This document shows positions 7,966-15,774 of a stretch of DNA of 64,000 nt, one piece after another. Both the position numbers and the translations under genes were made by a program. Position 1 is the first letter of the stretch; every line of letters begins with the position of its first letter. The notes beneath the pieces are model-generated. The model was not told where the DNA came from. It was given only the letters and a program-made list of their open reading frames with translations, and searched no databases. Source of the stretch: Gemmatimonadota bacterium (GTDB lineage Bacteria; Gemmatimonadota; Gemmatimonadetes; Gemmatimonadales; GWC2-71-9); contig PNAE01000007.1 of the NCBI GenBank assembly GCA_003169895.1, forward strand, positions 399,603-463,602, written 5' to 3'.

Positions 7966-8864
7966 CTGCCGCTGCAAGCACGTCGGCACTGCCCGCTGCT
8001 GGCCAGGTTGCCGACACCGGTGTTGGCCACGCAACGCAATTATTCGATACTGCGCGCCCACCGGTGACCGCCAGGCCGGTGCCGGTGTTACCCGGCGCGT
8101 TGTTCCCGGGGACACGCATCATCGCTTACTACGGCAACCCGATGTCGGCGCAGATGGGGATCCTCGGCGCATTACCGCCGGAACAGATGCTGGACAAACT
8201 CGCGGCAACTGCCAAGGAATGGGCGAAGGCGGACACTTCGCGCCAGGTTCGACCCGCACTGCAACTCATCGTCACCGTCGCGCAAGCTCGCCGGGGAATC
8301 GACGGGAAATACCGGGTCCGCCATCCCGATTCGCTCATTGCACGGGTCGCCGGGTGGGCGGAACAACGGAACTGGCTGATGTTCCTGGACGTACAGGTGG
8401 GCCAGAGTACGGTGCCGGCGGAACTCGCACGCCTGATTCCGTGGCTGCGCAAGCCGTGGGTCCACCTCGCGCTCGATCCCGAGTTTGCGATGAATGACGG
8501 CCGGATCCCCGGCAAGAAGTTCGGCACACTTGACGCCCGGGACGTGAACTACGCGATCGATCTGCTGGCGCGCCTGGTCGACGAGGGGCACCTCCCCCCA
8601 AAGGTGCTCGTGGTGCATCGCTTCACGGAAGACATGCTCACGAACTATCGCCTGATCAAGCAGGACCCGCGAGTTCAGGTAGTGGTCGACATGGATGGAT
8701 ACGGCGAGCCGATCTTGAAGCGACACATCTATGACCTGATCGTCGGGCGGCGCCCGGTCCAGTTCACCGGGTTCAAGCTGTTCTACAAGAACGACCACCC
8801 GATGATGACGCTCCGCGAGGTACTGGCGTTGCAACCCACGCCACTCTACATCCAGTACCAATGA
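7911..8864 (+). CDS. secreted protein of unknown function, possible TIM-barrel fold
   Basis: About 317 residues. The start is taken at ATG 7911, with ATG 7923 equally possible; upstream codons in this frame look like pabA sequence. It has a signal peptide (HARAIATLVLTAAASTSALP, cleavage near AAGQ), then a ~280-residue domain opening with TRIIAYYGNPMSAQMGILG. Alternating hydrophobic strands each end in acidic residues (MFLDVQ, VHLALDPEF, VVVDMDG), which suggests a (beta/alpha)8 barrel, perhaps glycosidase-like. I do not recognise the family. It overlaps pabA and shares an ATGA overlap with the cytochrome gene, so it is co-transcribed with both although a metabolic link is not obvious. Confidence 0.6.
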   Translation: MLHAMPSLHARAIATLVLTAAASTSALPAAGQVADTGVGHATQLFDTARPPVTARPVPVLPGALFPGTRIIAYYGNPMSAQMGILGALPPEQMLDKLAATAKEWAKADTSRQVRPALQLIVTVAQARRGIDGKYRVRHPDSLIARVAGWAEQRNWLMFLDVQVGQSTVPAELARLIPWLRKPWVHLALDPEFAMNDGRIPGKKFGTLDARDVNYAIDLLARLVDEGHLPPKVLVVHRFTEDMLTNYRLIKQDPRVQVVVDMDGYGEPILKRHIYDLIVGRRPVQFTGFKLFYKNDHPMMTLREVLALQPTPLYIQYQ

Positions 8865-9262
8865 CACTGTCGCGACGATGCCTGCTGCTGGGCTTGCTGG
8901 CCGGGGGGCCTGGATTCGTCTGCCGGGCGGCGGGTCAATCCGATCCGGGCGCAGACAGTACCGTTGCACGCGCAGCGCGCGGCCGGAGCCTGTTCGAGGG
9001 GAAGGGCCTCTGCTTCTCGTGCCATGGCAAGAACGGCGAAGGGCTGTTGGGGCCGAGCACCCGGCTCGCCAGCCGGCCATCGGGGCATACCAGACCAAGT
9101 GTTGCCGACGTGGCGGCGCTGATCAAGTCCGGGGTTGATAGTGCCCACTCAATCAGCGGACAGCTAATGCCGGCACGCGGCGGCTCTCGATTGAATGATG
9201 CCGAAGTCGAAGCAGTGGCAACGTACGTCCTCGAACTGGAGAAGGGCAGGAAACCTGAATGA
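8861..9262 (+). CDS. secreted c-type cytochrome, single heme
   Basis: 133 residues. An N-terminal signal segment (SRRCLLLGLLAGGPGFVC) is followed by one heme-binding site CFSCH (Cys51, Cys54, His55) and a likely distal Met at 103 in SGQLMPARGG. The fold is that of small class I cytochromes c (RGRSLFEGKGLCFSCHG...LNDAEVEAVATYVLEL). It would carry electrons in the periplasm. It overlaps the previous gene by ATGA (8861-8864) and ends the operon. The Arg-Arg near the start and the Cys at residue 7 and 21 do not make a clear lipobox. Confidence 0.85.
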   Translation: MTLSRRCLLLGLLAGGPGFVCRAAGQSDPGADSTVARAARGRSLFEGKGLCFSCHGKNGEGLLGPSTRLASRPSGHTRPSVADVAALIKSGVDSAHSISGQLMPARGGSRLNDAEVEAVATYVLELEKGRKPE

Positions 9263-9311
9263 CGAGGTGGAGTCATACCAGCTACTTCCATAGCTAAGCC
9301 ATTACATATAA

Positions 9312-9326
9312 AGTAGTTGCACTACT
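9312..9326. promoter_or_regulatory. 15-bp dyad upstream of unknown gene
   Basis: AGTAGT-TGC-ACTACT is a perfect 6-bp dyad ending 10 bases before ATG 9336, in a locally AT-rich stretch (TACATATAAAG) unlike its surroundings. It could be an operator, perhaps for the TrmB-like regulator encoded downstream. That link is inference. Confidence 0.35.
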
Positions 9327-9335
9327 CTTGGTGGA

Positions 9336-10571
9336 ATGCGTAGTATCGTTGGCAACCGCAGCAACAACGGCTGGTCTGGAGCGATCGAAGCGGCTAGATT
9401 GGTCGAGCCGGTGACTCGGCAGACTTCCGAACCTGTTCGCGAGGAGTCGCGCCTGGACCTTCCCACTGCATATCGCATCCCCGTGACCTGGCTGACCGAG
9501 CATGGCGGCCCTGCCGTTCGCTACCGGACGATGGCGGAATTGGCGCCCGAAGGGGCGTTTGACGCTCCGAGATTGAGTGAAGCACTGCGGGTGCTCGTGC
9601 TGTCGCCCGAGGTTTCGGCGATCACGACTCGCCAGGCAGATGACGGCCTCTGGGGTGACAACTTTCTGGCCTTCCAGCCGTCCGAGCGAGACGGCATCGA
9701 AGAAGTCGGGACGGTGGCGCAATATCGCCGGCTGGTCCAGCTCGGCGTACCGAGCACCACGCGGCCGTTCCGGCTGGCGAACCGGGTGCTCTTCCGCACA
9801 CTCTCGCGGGACGAAGATCCTCAGTTGCTTGGGGAGTTCGCCGATGCCGCTGCGCATGAGCGGCGGTTCACGGAAACGTTCCGCAACCTCGTGCGCGAAG
9901 GGGCGTGCGCGGCATTGGCGGAAGCGGGCCACGACGCCGATCCGAGATTGCGCGGCGCGGCGCACAAGGTCGTGAGTGCGATGTCGGCATTCCTGCGCTC
10001 ACCGCTGGCGGAAGAGCCGTTCATAAAGAAGGGCGGCGGCTTTCAGCTGCACCCCGAGGCGACGCCGCCGACGTGGTGGTCGCTGGCGATGCTATCCGCG
10101 ATGCCTTCGCTCCAGCGCGAACGGGCCGGGTTCCTGGAGCGGCTCGGCCAGTACCTCGCTCAGCCAGCGCCGACCCGGTCGTACATGGCGGCGATCGGCA
10201 ATCACACCATGAAGCCGTTCTACATCCTGCTGGGCGACCCCATTGAACTCGATCCGAAGGCGAAGGGCCTGCCCAAGGACATTCCGCTCGCGCTGCACTA
10301 CGTCGAGTTGCTAGCGGGAATTGGCGCCGAGCAATTGGCCGCAGCTCCCAATGCGTCACGCGGCTTCCTCCGCCTTCTCGAGGATCTCGATGCACACGGG
10401 ATCTGGCACCCGAAGAATCTGCGCTCGCAACCCAAGGCCAACACGCCGCTGACGCATCATTGCTGGCCTCTCGCGCCGGACGATGGGCAATTGGCGTCAC
10501 GCCAAGCCGACATCACCTTCCGTCTGGCATGCATCGCGAAGCGTCTCGGCTGGCAGCTCGAGTATTCGTGA
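9336..10571 (+). CDS. conserved protein of unknown function, possibly alpha/alpha toroid
   Basis: 411 residues, no signal peptide, no membrane segment. The section RIPVTWLTEHGGPAVRYRTMAEL, helical repeats and DGLWGDNFLAF, WWSLAMLSAMPSL and GIWHPKNLRS resemble proteins that databases often list as prenyltransferase-like or wrongly as NifH-like. Such proteins pair 'W-L-x-x-x-x-x-x-V-R-Y' with Gln/Trp repeats of an alpha/alpha toroid. This is family-level pattern recognition only; no catalytic residues can be named. It is followed one base after its stop by the TrmB-like regulator gene, suggesting an operon and a shared role. Confidence 0.5.
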   Translation: MRSIVGNRSNNGWSGAIEAARLVEPVTRQTSEPVREESRLDLPTAYRIPVTWLTEHGGPAVRYRTMAELAPEGAFDAPRLSEALRVLVLSPEVSAITTRQADDGLWGDNFLAFQPSERDGIEEVGTVAQYRRLVQLGVPSTTRPFRLANRVLFRTLSRDEDPQLLGEFADAAAHERRFTETFRNLVREGACAALAEAGHDADPRLRGAAHKVVSAMSAFLRSPLAEEPFIKKGGGFQLHPEATPPTWWSLAMLSAMPSLQRERAGFLERLGQYLAQPAPTRSYMAAIGNHTMKPFYILLGDPIELDPKAKGLPKDIPLALHYVELLAGIGAEQLAAAPNASRGFLRLLEDLDAHGIWHPKNLRSQPKANTPLTHHCWPLAPDDGQLASRQADITFRLACIAKRLGWQLEYS

Positions 10572-10572
10572 G

Positions 10573-11259
10573 ATGGTTGGGACCATTGACCTGACGCCAT
10601 TCGGCTTCACTCCGACCGAGAGCCTGATCTACGAAGTGCTCCTCCGGGGGGGGCCCGGCACCGGCTACACGATCGCACGGGGGGCTGGACTGGCCCGGGC
10701 CAACGTCTATGCCGCACTCGAAGGACTGGTAGGAAAGGGTGCGGCGCGCGTCGCAGGTGGCAGGCCGAAGCAGTTCCGTCCGGAGCCACCTAGCACGCTG
10801 CTGGCGCGGCTCAGTGACCGGCAAGGGGAGGCCATGGAGCAGATAAGCAGCGCACTTTCGGCCCTCGCGGCGCCGGACACCCCCACCCTCGTCGAGTTGG
10901 CGTCCCCTCGGGGTGCCGTGCAGGTCATGGGTCATGAGATTGCCCGGGCCGAACACACCGTCGAATTGATCGCACCGCCGGATGGGTGTCTTGCGCTCGC
11001 GCCTCAGTTGCGTCGTGCTGCGGCCACGGGTGTGGTACTCAACGTGGCGTCGACGGCGGCGGTGCCGCTCGGCGCGGTGGCGGTAGCCACCATTCCGATC
11101 GCCGATTGGCCGGGTGAACCCGTGCTGCTCGTTGTCGATTCGCGTGCCGCACTGATCGGCAGCCGCGACGGGGACCGATTCTCCGGGCACTGGGGGAGCG
11201 GTGCCGCGTTCGTCGCGGCGGCGCGGCGCGCGTGCGCGACATTGCGAGAGGGCCGGTGA
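10573..11259 (+). CDS. TrmB-family transcriptional regulator
   Basis: 228 residues from ATG 10573, one base after the previous stop. The N-terminal ~75 residues form a winged helix (FGFTPTESLIYEVLLRGGPGTGYTIARGAGLARANVYAALEGL) typical of TrmB regulators, followed by a helical linker and a C-terminal effector region with phospholipase-D-like topology (VIGSRDGDRFSGHWG). The frame is open upstream inside the preceding gene, but that stretch has no regulator character. Binding site and ligand are unknown; the dyad at 9312-9326 is one candidate target. Its stop overlaps the GTGA start of the signalling protein that follows. Confidence 0.75.
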   Translation: MVGTIDLTPFGFTPTESLIYEVLLRGGPGTGYTIARGAGLARANVYAALEGLVGKGAARVAGGRPKQFRPEPPSTLLARLSDRQGEAMEQISSALSALAAPDTPTLVELASPRGAVQVMGHEIARAEHTVELIAPPDGCLALAPQLRRAAATGVVLNVASTAAVPLGAVAVATIPIADWPGEPVLLVVDSRAALIGSRDGDRFSGHWGSGAAFVAAARRACATLREGR

Positions 11260-12866
11260 CCGGAATACCCGACGAATCAGACGACTCGATTGTCGAGCTC
11301 CGGCGCAATTACCTGCGCGACGCGCCCGAGCGTCTCACGGAGCTCCGCAAGGATCTCGCAGCGTTCCGCGCCGGAGAATCCGACGCGCTCGCATCACTCC
11401 GGCAACGGTTCCATCGCCTTGCCGGGTCGGGCGGGTCGTATGGATTCCCCGGCGTGACGGAAGTCGCTCGCCGGATGGAGCAGCGCATTCTCGCAACGCC
11501 GCCACCAACCCTGGACGATGCGGACCTGTTTGACCAGGCCATCCGGGACCTGCACATCGCGTTCGACAGTGTGGCGACGGACCTCGACATGCCGATGGTG
11601 CTGGGGCGGGTGCCTGGTTTCGGGTACCGCGCCTTGGTGGTCATGCGACCGACGCCGGTGCGCCAAGGCATCGCCGATGCCCTGAAGAAGGCAGGGTTCG
11701 AGGTCGAGATGCACGACGGCGATGTCGATCCGTGGGACATCCCGCCTTCACGGCGCCCAGATCTAGTGGTGATCGGCACTGACATCGGTGAGGACGCGCT
11801 GGTCGTGGCGCGCTATTGGGCGGCCGCTACGCCAGATCGTCCGCGCGCCGTGGTTCTGGCCGATCTAGGAGAACTCTTCGACCGGTTGCACTCCGCAGCT
11901 GCCGGGCTGGATGCGGTGTTCGGCCCGGCCGCGCTGCCCGGCGAGCTGGCGCAGTATGCCCGCAGCCTGGAACGGATCGGTGCGCCGCCGCCAAAAGTGA
12001 TCGTGGTAGAGGATGATCCGGCCCAGGCGCAGTTGATGTCCGCGTGGCTCGTCCAGCTCAACGCTCAGGTGACACTGTGCAGCAGCGCGCAACACGCGAC
12101 CGAAACGCTGTCTCGTGAATTTCCCGACCTGGTGCTGCTCGACATCGACCTGCCCGACGTAGACGGATATGCGATCGCCCGCTTGATGCGGCAGGACCCC
12201 AGGCTGGCCCTCGTACCGATCGTGTTTCTTACCGCGCGACATTCACTGGCCGATCAGATGGAAGGACTGCGAGCCGGCGGCGACGATTTCCTCGGCAAGC
12301 CGGTCGATCGCAGCCGTCTGCTGCAGGTTGTCCTCACCCGCGTGGAGCGCGGCCGGCGGATCCGGGAGCTGGCGCATCGCGACGGGCTGACCAACCTGCT
12401 CAACCATTCGACGTTGATGACCGAGCTCGAGCATGCCATCGCGTTCTCGGCACGCCATGGCGAACCGCTGTGTTTCCTGATGCTCGACCTCGACCACTTC
12501 AAGCGGATCAACGATTCCCACGGCCACCTCATCGGCGACCGCGTGCTGACGCATGTGGCGAGCGTCTTTCGGAAGGTCCTCCGCGACTCGGACTTGCTGG
12601 GTCGTTATGGTGGCGAAGAGTTCGGGATTATCCTGCGAAAGTGTGGCCCGGATGGTGGCCGGAAGGTCGCCGCGAAGGTTCGACAGGCGCTGACGAACGC
12701 ACCGCTGAAGTTGCCCGACGGCCCCGAAGTGTCAACGCGGGTCAGCATCGGCATTGCGACCTTCTCCGGGACAGGGCGGACATCGGCAACCGAGATAACA
12801 GCGGCGGCCGATCGGGCACTCTATGCCGCGAAGGCGAGTGGGCGGGACCGCGCGGAGATGGCATAA
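11256..12866 (+). CDS. HPt-receiver-GGDEF diguanylate cyclase
   Basis: 536 residues from GTG 11256, overlapping the TrmB-like stop as GTGA; an upstream GTG at 11232 is less likely. Domains in order: HPt with phosphorylatable His53 in RFHRLAGSGGSYGF; a degenerate receiver-like domain (~120-235); a canonical receiver (~245-365) with EDD, LLDID (Asp296) and a conserved Lys in LGKP; and a GGDEF domain with GGEEF (452-456) and an upstream RDSD inhibitory site (443-446). It should make c-di-GMP under phosphorelay control and be product-inhibited. No partner kinase is in the window, so phosphate probably arrives from an unlinked hybrid kinase. Confidence 0.88.
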   Translation: MTGIPDESDDSIVELRRNYLRDAPERLTELRKDLAAFRAGESDALASLRQRFHRLAGSGGSYGFPGVTEVARRMEQRILATPPPTLDDADLFDQAIRDLHIAFDSVATDLDMPMVLGRVPGFGYRALVVMRPTPVRQGIADALKKAGFEVEMHDGDVDPWDIPPSRRPDLVVIGTDIGEDALVVARYWAAATPDRPRAVVLADLGELFDRLHSAAAGLDAVFGPAALPGELAQYARSLERIGAPPPKVIVVEDDPAQAQLMSAWLVQLNAQVTLCSSAQHATETLSREFPDLVLLDIDLPDVDGYAIARLMRQDPRLALVPIVFLTARHSLADQMEGLRAGGDDFLGKPVDRSRLLQVVLTRVERGRRIRELAHRDGLTNLLNHSTLMTELEHAIAFSARHGEPLCFLMLDLDHFKRINDSHGHLIGDRVLTHVASVFRKVLRDSDLLGRYGGEEFGIILRKCGPDGGRKVAAKVRQALTNAPLKLPDGPEVSTRVSIGIATFSGTGRTSATEITAAADRALYAAKASGRDRAEMA

Positions 12867-12947
12867 GAGGTGAGAGGTGAGATGAGAGGTGAAGGGGGGT
12901 CTCCGATTCGCTCGGAACCCCCCCTTTGACCTCTCACCTTTCACCGC
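12867..12947. repeat. AGGTGAG heptamer repeats on both strands
   Basis: Between the convergent diguanylate cyclase and lon genes, AGGTGAG units run head to tail from about 12867, and the complementary CTCACCTTTCACC lies at about 12932-12945. The same heptamer recurs at 60991-61032 and, as TTCACCTTTCAC, at about 48825-48840. Confidence 0.6.
12884..12935. terminator. bidirectional terminator hairpin between convergent genes
   Basis: GAGAGGTGAAGGGGGG (12884-12899) pairs with CCCCCC..ACCTCTC (12918-12935, small bulge). The inner TCCGA-TTCGC-TCGGA (12902-12916) extends the stem. It lies between two convergent stops, as expected for a shared terminator. Confidence 0.65.
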
Positions 12948-12954
12948 TTGCTGT

Positions 12955-15483
12955 TCAGTGCCGGAAGTGCGTCGACAGAGCCACTACGTCCCGCGGGTTC
13001 TCGTCACCGAACAACAACTTGCCTTCCGAGTAGCGCGCGTCGCGCAGCGCCAATGCAAGTACTTCGCCGAGTTCCTCGACCGGGTGGATCTCCAGGCGCT
13101 TGCGCGCTTCCGCCGGCAGGTCATCGAGGTCGGGCTCGTTCTGTTTCGGGATGATGATGCGGGTGATGCCCGCCCGCAGCGCGCCAAGCAGCTTCTCCTT
13201 GACACCACCGATCGGCAGTACCCGGCCGCGCAGCGTCACCTCGCCCGTCATGGCGATGTCGTGTCTCACCTCACGGCCCGAGAGGGCAGACACCAGCGCC
13301 GTTGACATGGTAATGCCGGCGCTGGGACCATCCTTCGGAATGGCGCCCGCGGGCACGTGGATATGTACGTCGCGGTCGAACATCTCGTCCTTGATGTGGA
13401 GTGCCGCTGCGTGTGAGCGGGCGTAAGTCCACGCCGCACGCGCCGATTCCTTCATCACGTCGCCGAGCTGACCGGTGAGCACGAGCTCTCCCTTGCCACG
13501 CATGGTAGTTGCTTCGACGAACATGATGTCGCCGCCCATCGGCGTGTAGTACATGCCGGTGGCGAGGCCGACCTGATCGGTCCCGGTTTTTTCCTCGGGG
13601 TGCAGCTTGGGCCGTCCGAGCAATTCCCGCACGAGTGCCGGCGTTACTTCGACCCGCGCCGCATCACCGCCAGCGATGCGGCGGGCGACCTTGCGGGCGA
13701 CCTTGCCGATCTCGCGCTCCAGTTGGCGGACGCCCGCCTCACGCGTGTAACGCTGGACCAGCTCGAGCAACGCCGGACCGGCGAAACCGATCTGGTCCGG
13801 TGTCAGTGCATTCTCCTCGAGTTGGCGTGGAACCAGGTACTTCTCGGCAATCGCCACCTTCTCGACCTCGATGTAGCCCGAGAATTCGACAATCTCCATG
13901 CGGTCGAGCAGCGGACTGGGGATGTTCTGCAGCAAGTTCGCGGTCGCGATGAATAACACCTCGCTGAGGTCGAACGGAATGCCAAGATAGTGATCGGTGA
14001 ATGAATCATTCTGCGCCGGATCGAGCACCTCGAGCAGTGCCGCGGCCGGGTCGCCCTGGAACGAGACGCCGAGCTTGTCCACCTCGTCGAGCAGGAAGAC
14101 CGGATTCTTCGTGCCGGCCTGTTTCATTCCCATGATGATCCGGCCCGGCATTGCACCGACGTAGGTGCGACGATGGCCGCGGATGTCCGCTTCATCGCGG
14201 GCGCCGCCAAGCGAGATACGGACATACTTGCGTCCCATCGCTCGGGCGATGCTCTTGGCCACCGATGTCTTGCCGACGCCCGGCGGACCGACAAACAGCA
14301 GGATTGGCGAGTGCCTCCGCGCTTCGGCCACGTCCTCAATCGCCGGCGGGGGAACCTCCGCCGCGCCGGGGATCCCACCGGTGGCGGGAACCTCTCCAGC
14401 CACCTGCGACGCCGGCGTGTCCGGTATCTGGACATCGGCGTCCCGGTTCTTCTGCATCCGCATGGCGCGGACGGCCAGGAATTCCAGCGCCCGGTCCTTC
14501 ACATCGCCGAGCGCGTAGTGGTCCTGATCGAGGATCTTGGCGGCCTCGGCCATATCGAGCCGCTCGTCGGTACGATTGCTCCACGGCAGCTCGGCGACGT
14601 GCTCGAGGTAGGTACGGATGACCTGGGCCTCCATGGACTCGCGGCCGGTGCGGCGCAGGCGTGCCAATTCACGATCAACTTCCTTGCGTGCCTCGGCCGG
14701 CAGGTCAAGCTTGATGATCCGTTGCTCGAGTTCGTCCATCTCGCCGGCTTCATCCTCGTCACCGAGCTCACGACGAATAGTCTTCAACTGCTCGCGGAGA
14801 TAGACCTCCCGCTGCCGTTCGCCGAGCTCTTCCTGCACCTGATTCTTGATGTCTTCCTGCGCGTCAAGCACGGAGATCTGGCGCTGCACATGCACGAGCA
14901 CACGGCGCAGCCGATCATCGACCCCGAGCGTTTCGAGTAGCTCCTGGCGCTGTGTGGTATCGAGATCCAGGTACCCGGCCACGAGGTCGGAGAACCGACC
15001 CGGATCGTCGATACCGTTGAGCACCTGCTGCACCACTTCTTCCGGGAGTCCGGATTTCTGGCCCAGCTCCGCCGATCGGGCGCGCAGTTCCTTGTGGAGC
15101 GCGACGAAGGACGGGTCATTGACGTTGATTGGCGGCAAGTCGTCGAGGGGACGGACGACGGCAACCAGGTGCCCGTGCTCCTCGGTGACGTGCAGGGTCA
15201 TGGCGCGGCGCTCGCCGTGCAGCAGCAATTGCATGCCCGACATGCCGCGCTGCAACTGGCCGATCCGCGCGATCGTTCCCACTGCGTGGAGGCCATCGGG
15301 CGTAACGCCTTCAATGTTCTCACGTTGGGCGACGGCGAACACAAGCTTGTCGCTGGCCGCCAGTGCCGCCTCGATTGCCTTGATCGTCATCGGACGTCCC
15401 GCCCCGATGGGAGCGGTGACACCCGGGAAGAGCACGACATCCCGGAGAGGAAGCACCGGAATGGTCAGTCGATCAGTCGTCAT
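12955..15483 (-). CDS. lon: ATP-dependent protease Lon
   Basis: 842 residues, full length. The N-terminal substrate-binding LON domain (LTIPVLPLRDVVLFPG at 6-21) is followed by a coiled-coil region, an AAA+ domain with Walker A GPPGVGKT (399-406) and Walker B FLLDEVD (463-469), and a C-terminal Ser-Lys protease domain with catalytic Ser721 in KDGPSAGI and Lys762 in GGVKEKLLG. It degrades damaged and short-lived cytoplasmic proteins. Odd: a ~40-residue Pro/Ala/Gly-rich segment (about 350-388) is inserted just before Walker A. The last ~25 residues after the protease domain are variable. It is divergent from the kinase gene across about 290 bp holding no other gene. Confidence 0.97.
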   Translation of the reverse strand: MTTDRLTIPVLPLRDVVLFPGVTAPIGAGRPMTIKAIEAALAASDKLVFAVAQRENIEGVTPDGLHAVGTIARIGQLQRGMSGMQLLLHGERRAMTLHVTEEHGHLVAVVRPLDDLPPINVNDPSFVALHKELRARSAELGQKSGLPEEVVQQVLNGIDDPGRFSDLVAGYLDLDTTQRQELLETLGVDDRLRRVLVHVQRQISVLDAQEDIKNQVQEELGERQREVYLREQLKTIRRELGDEDEAGEMDELEQRIIKLDLPAEARKEVDRELARLRRTGRESMEAQVIRTYLEHVAELPWSNRTDERLDMAEAAKILDQDHYALGDVKDRALEFLAVRAMRMQKNRDADVQIPDTPASQVAGEVPATGGIPGAAEVPPPAIEDVAEARRHSPILLFVGPPGVGKTSVAKSIARAMGRKYVRISLGGARDEADIRGHRRTYVGAMPGRIIMGMKQAGTKNPVFLLDEVDKLGVSFQGDPAAALLEVLDPAQNDSFTDHYLGIPFDLSEVLFIATANLLQNIPSPLLDRMEIVEFSGYIEVEKVAIAEKYLVPRQLEENALTPDQIGFAGPALLELVQRYTREAGVRQLEREIGKVARKVARRIAGGDAARVEVTPALVRELLGRPKLHPEEKTGTDQVGLATGMYYTPMGGDIMFVEATTMRGKGELVLTGQLGDVMKESARAAWTYARSHAAALHIKDEMFDRDVHIHVPAGAIPKDGPSAGITMSTALVSALSGREVRHDIAMTGEVTLRGRVLPIGGVKEKLLGALRAGITRIIIPKQNEPDLDDLPAEARKRLEIHPVEELGEVLALALRDARYSEGKLLFGDENPRDVVALSTHFRH

Positions 15484-15774
15484 CTGGATATCTCCGTCCG
15501 CCGCTCACGATCAGCTGCCGGCGGGGGTGCCGGCAGCCCGCTGGTGAGAGGGTGAGCTAAACCCGGGCATCAGCCGTGCCAGCCGCACTGTATTCTCACC
15601 TGCCGCGCTGGCGGAAGGGAGACGCCAACCTCGCGCCAGAGGGGCACGAGAACCGAGTGGCGCGTTTCAACCCTGTCGTGAAGGCAGGTTCCCCGTGGCA
15701 CGTTGCTCGCCCACGCATGTCGGTGCAGATTCAAGGGTTAGTCCGTCAGGCGCCGTCCCCGATTCAGGATCCGC

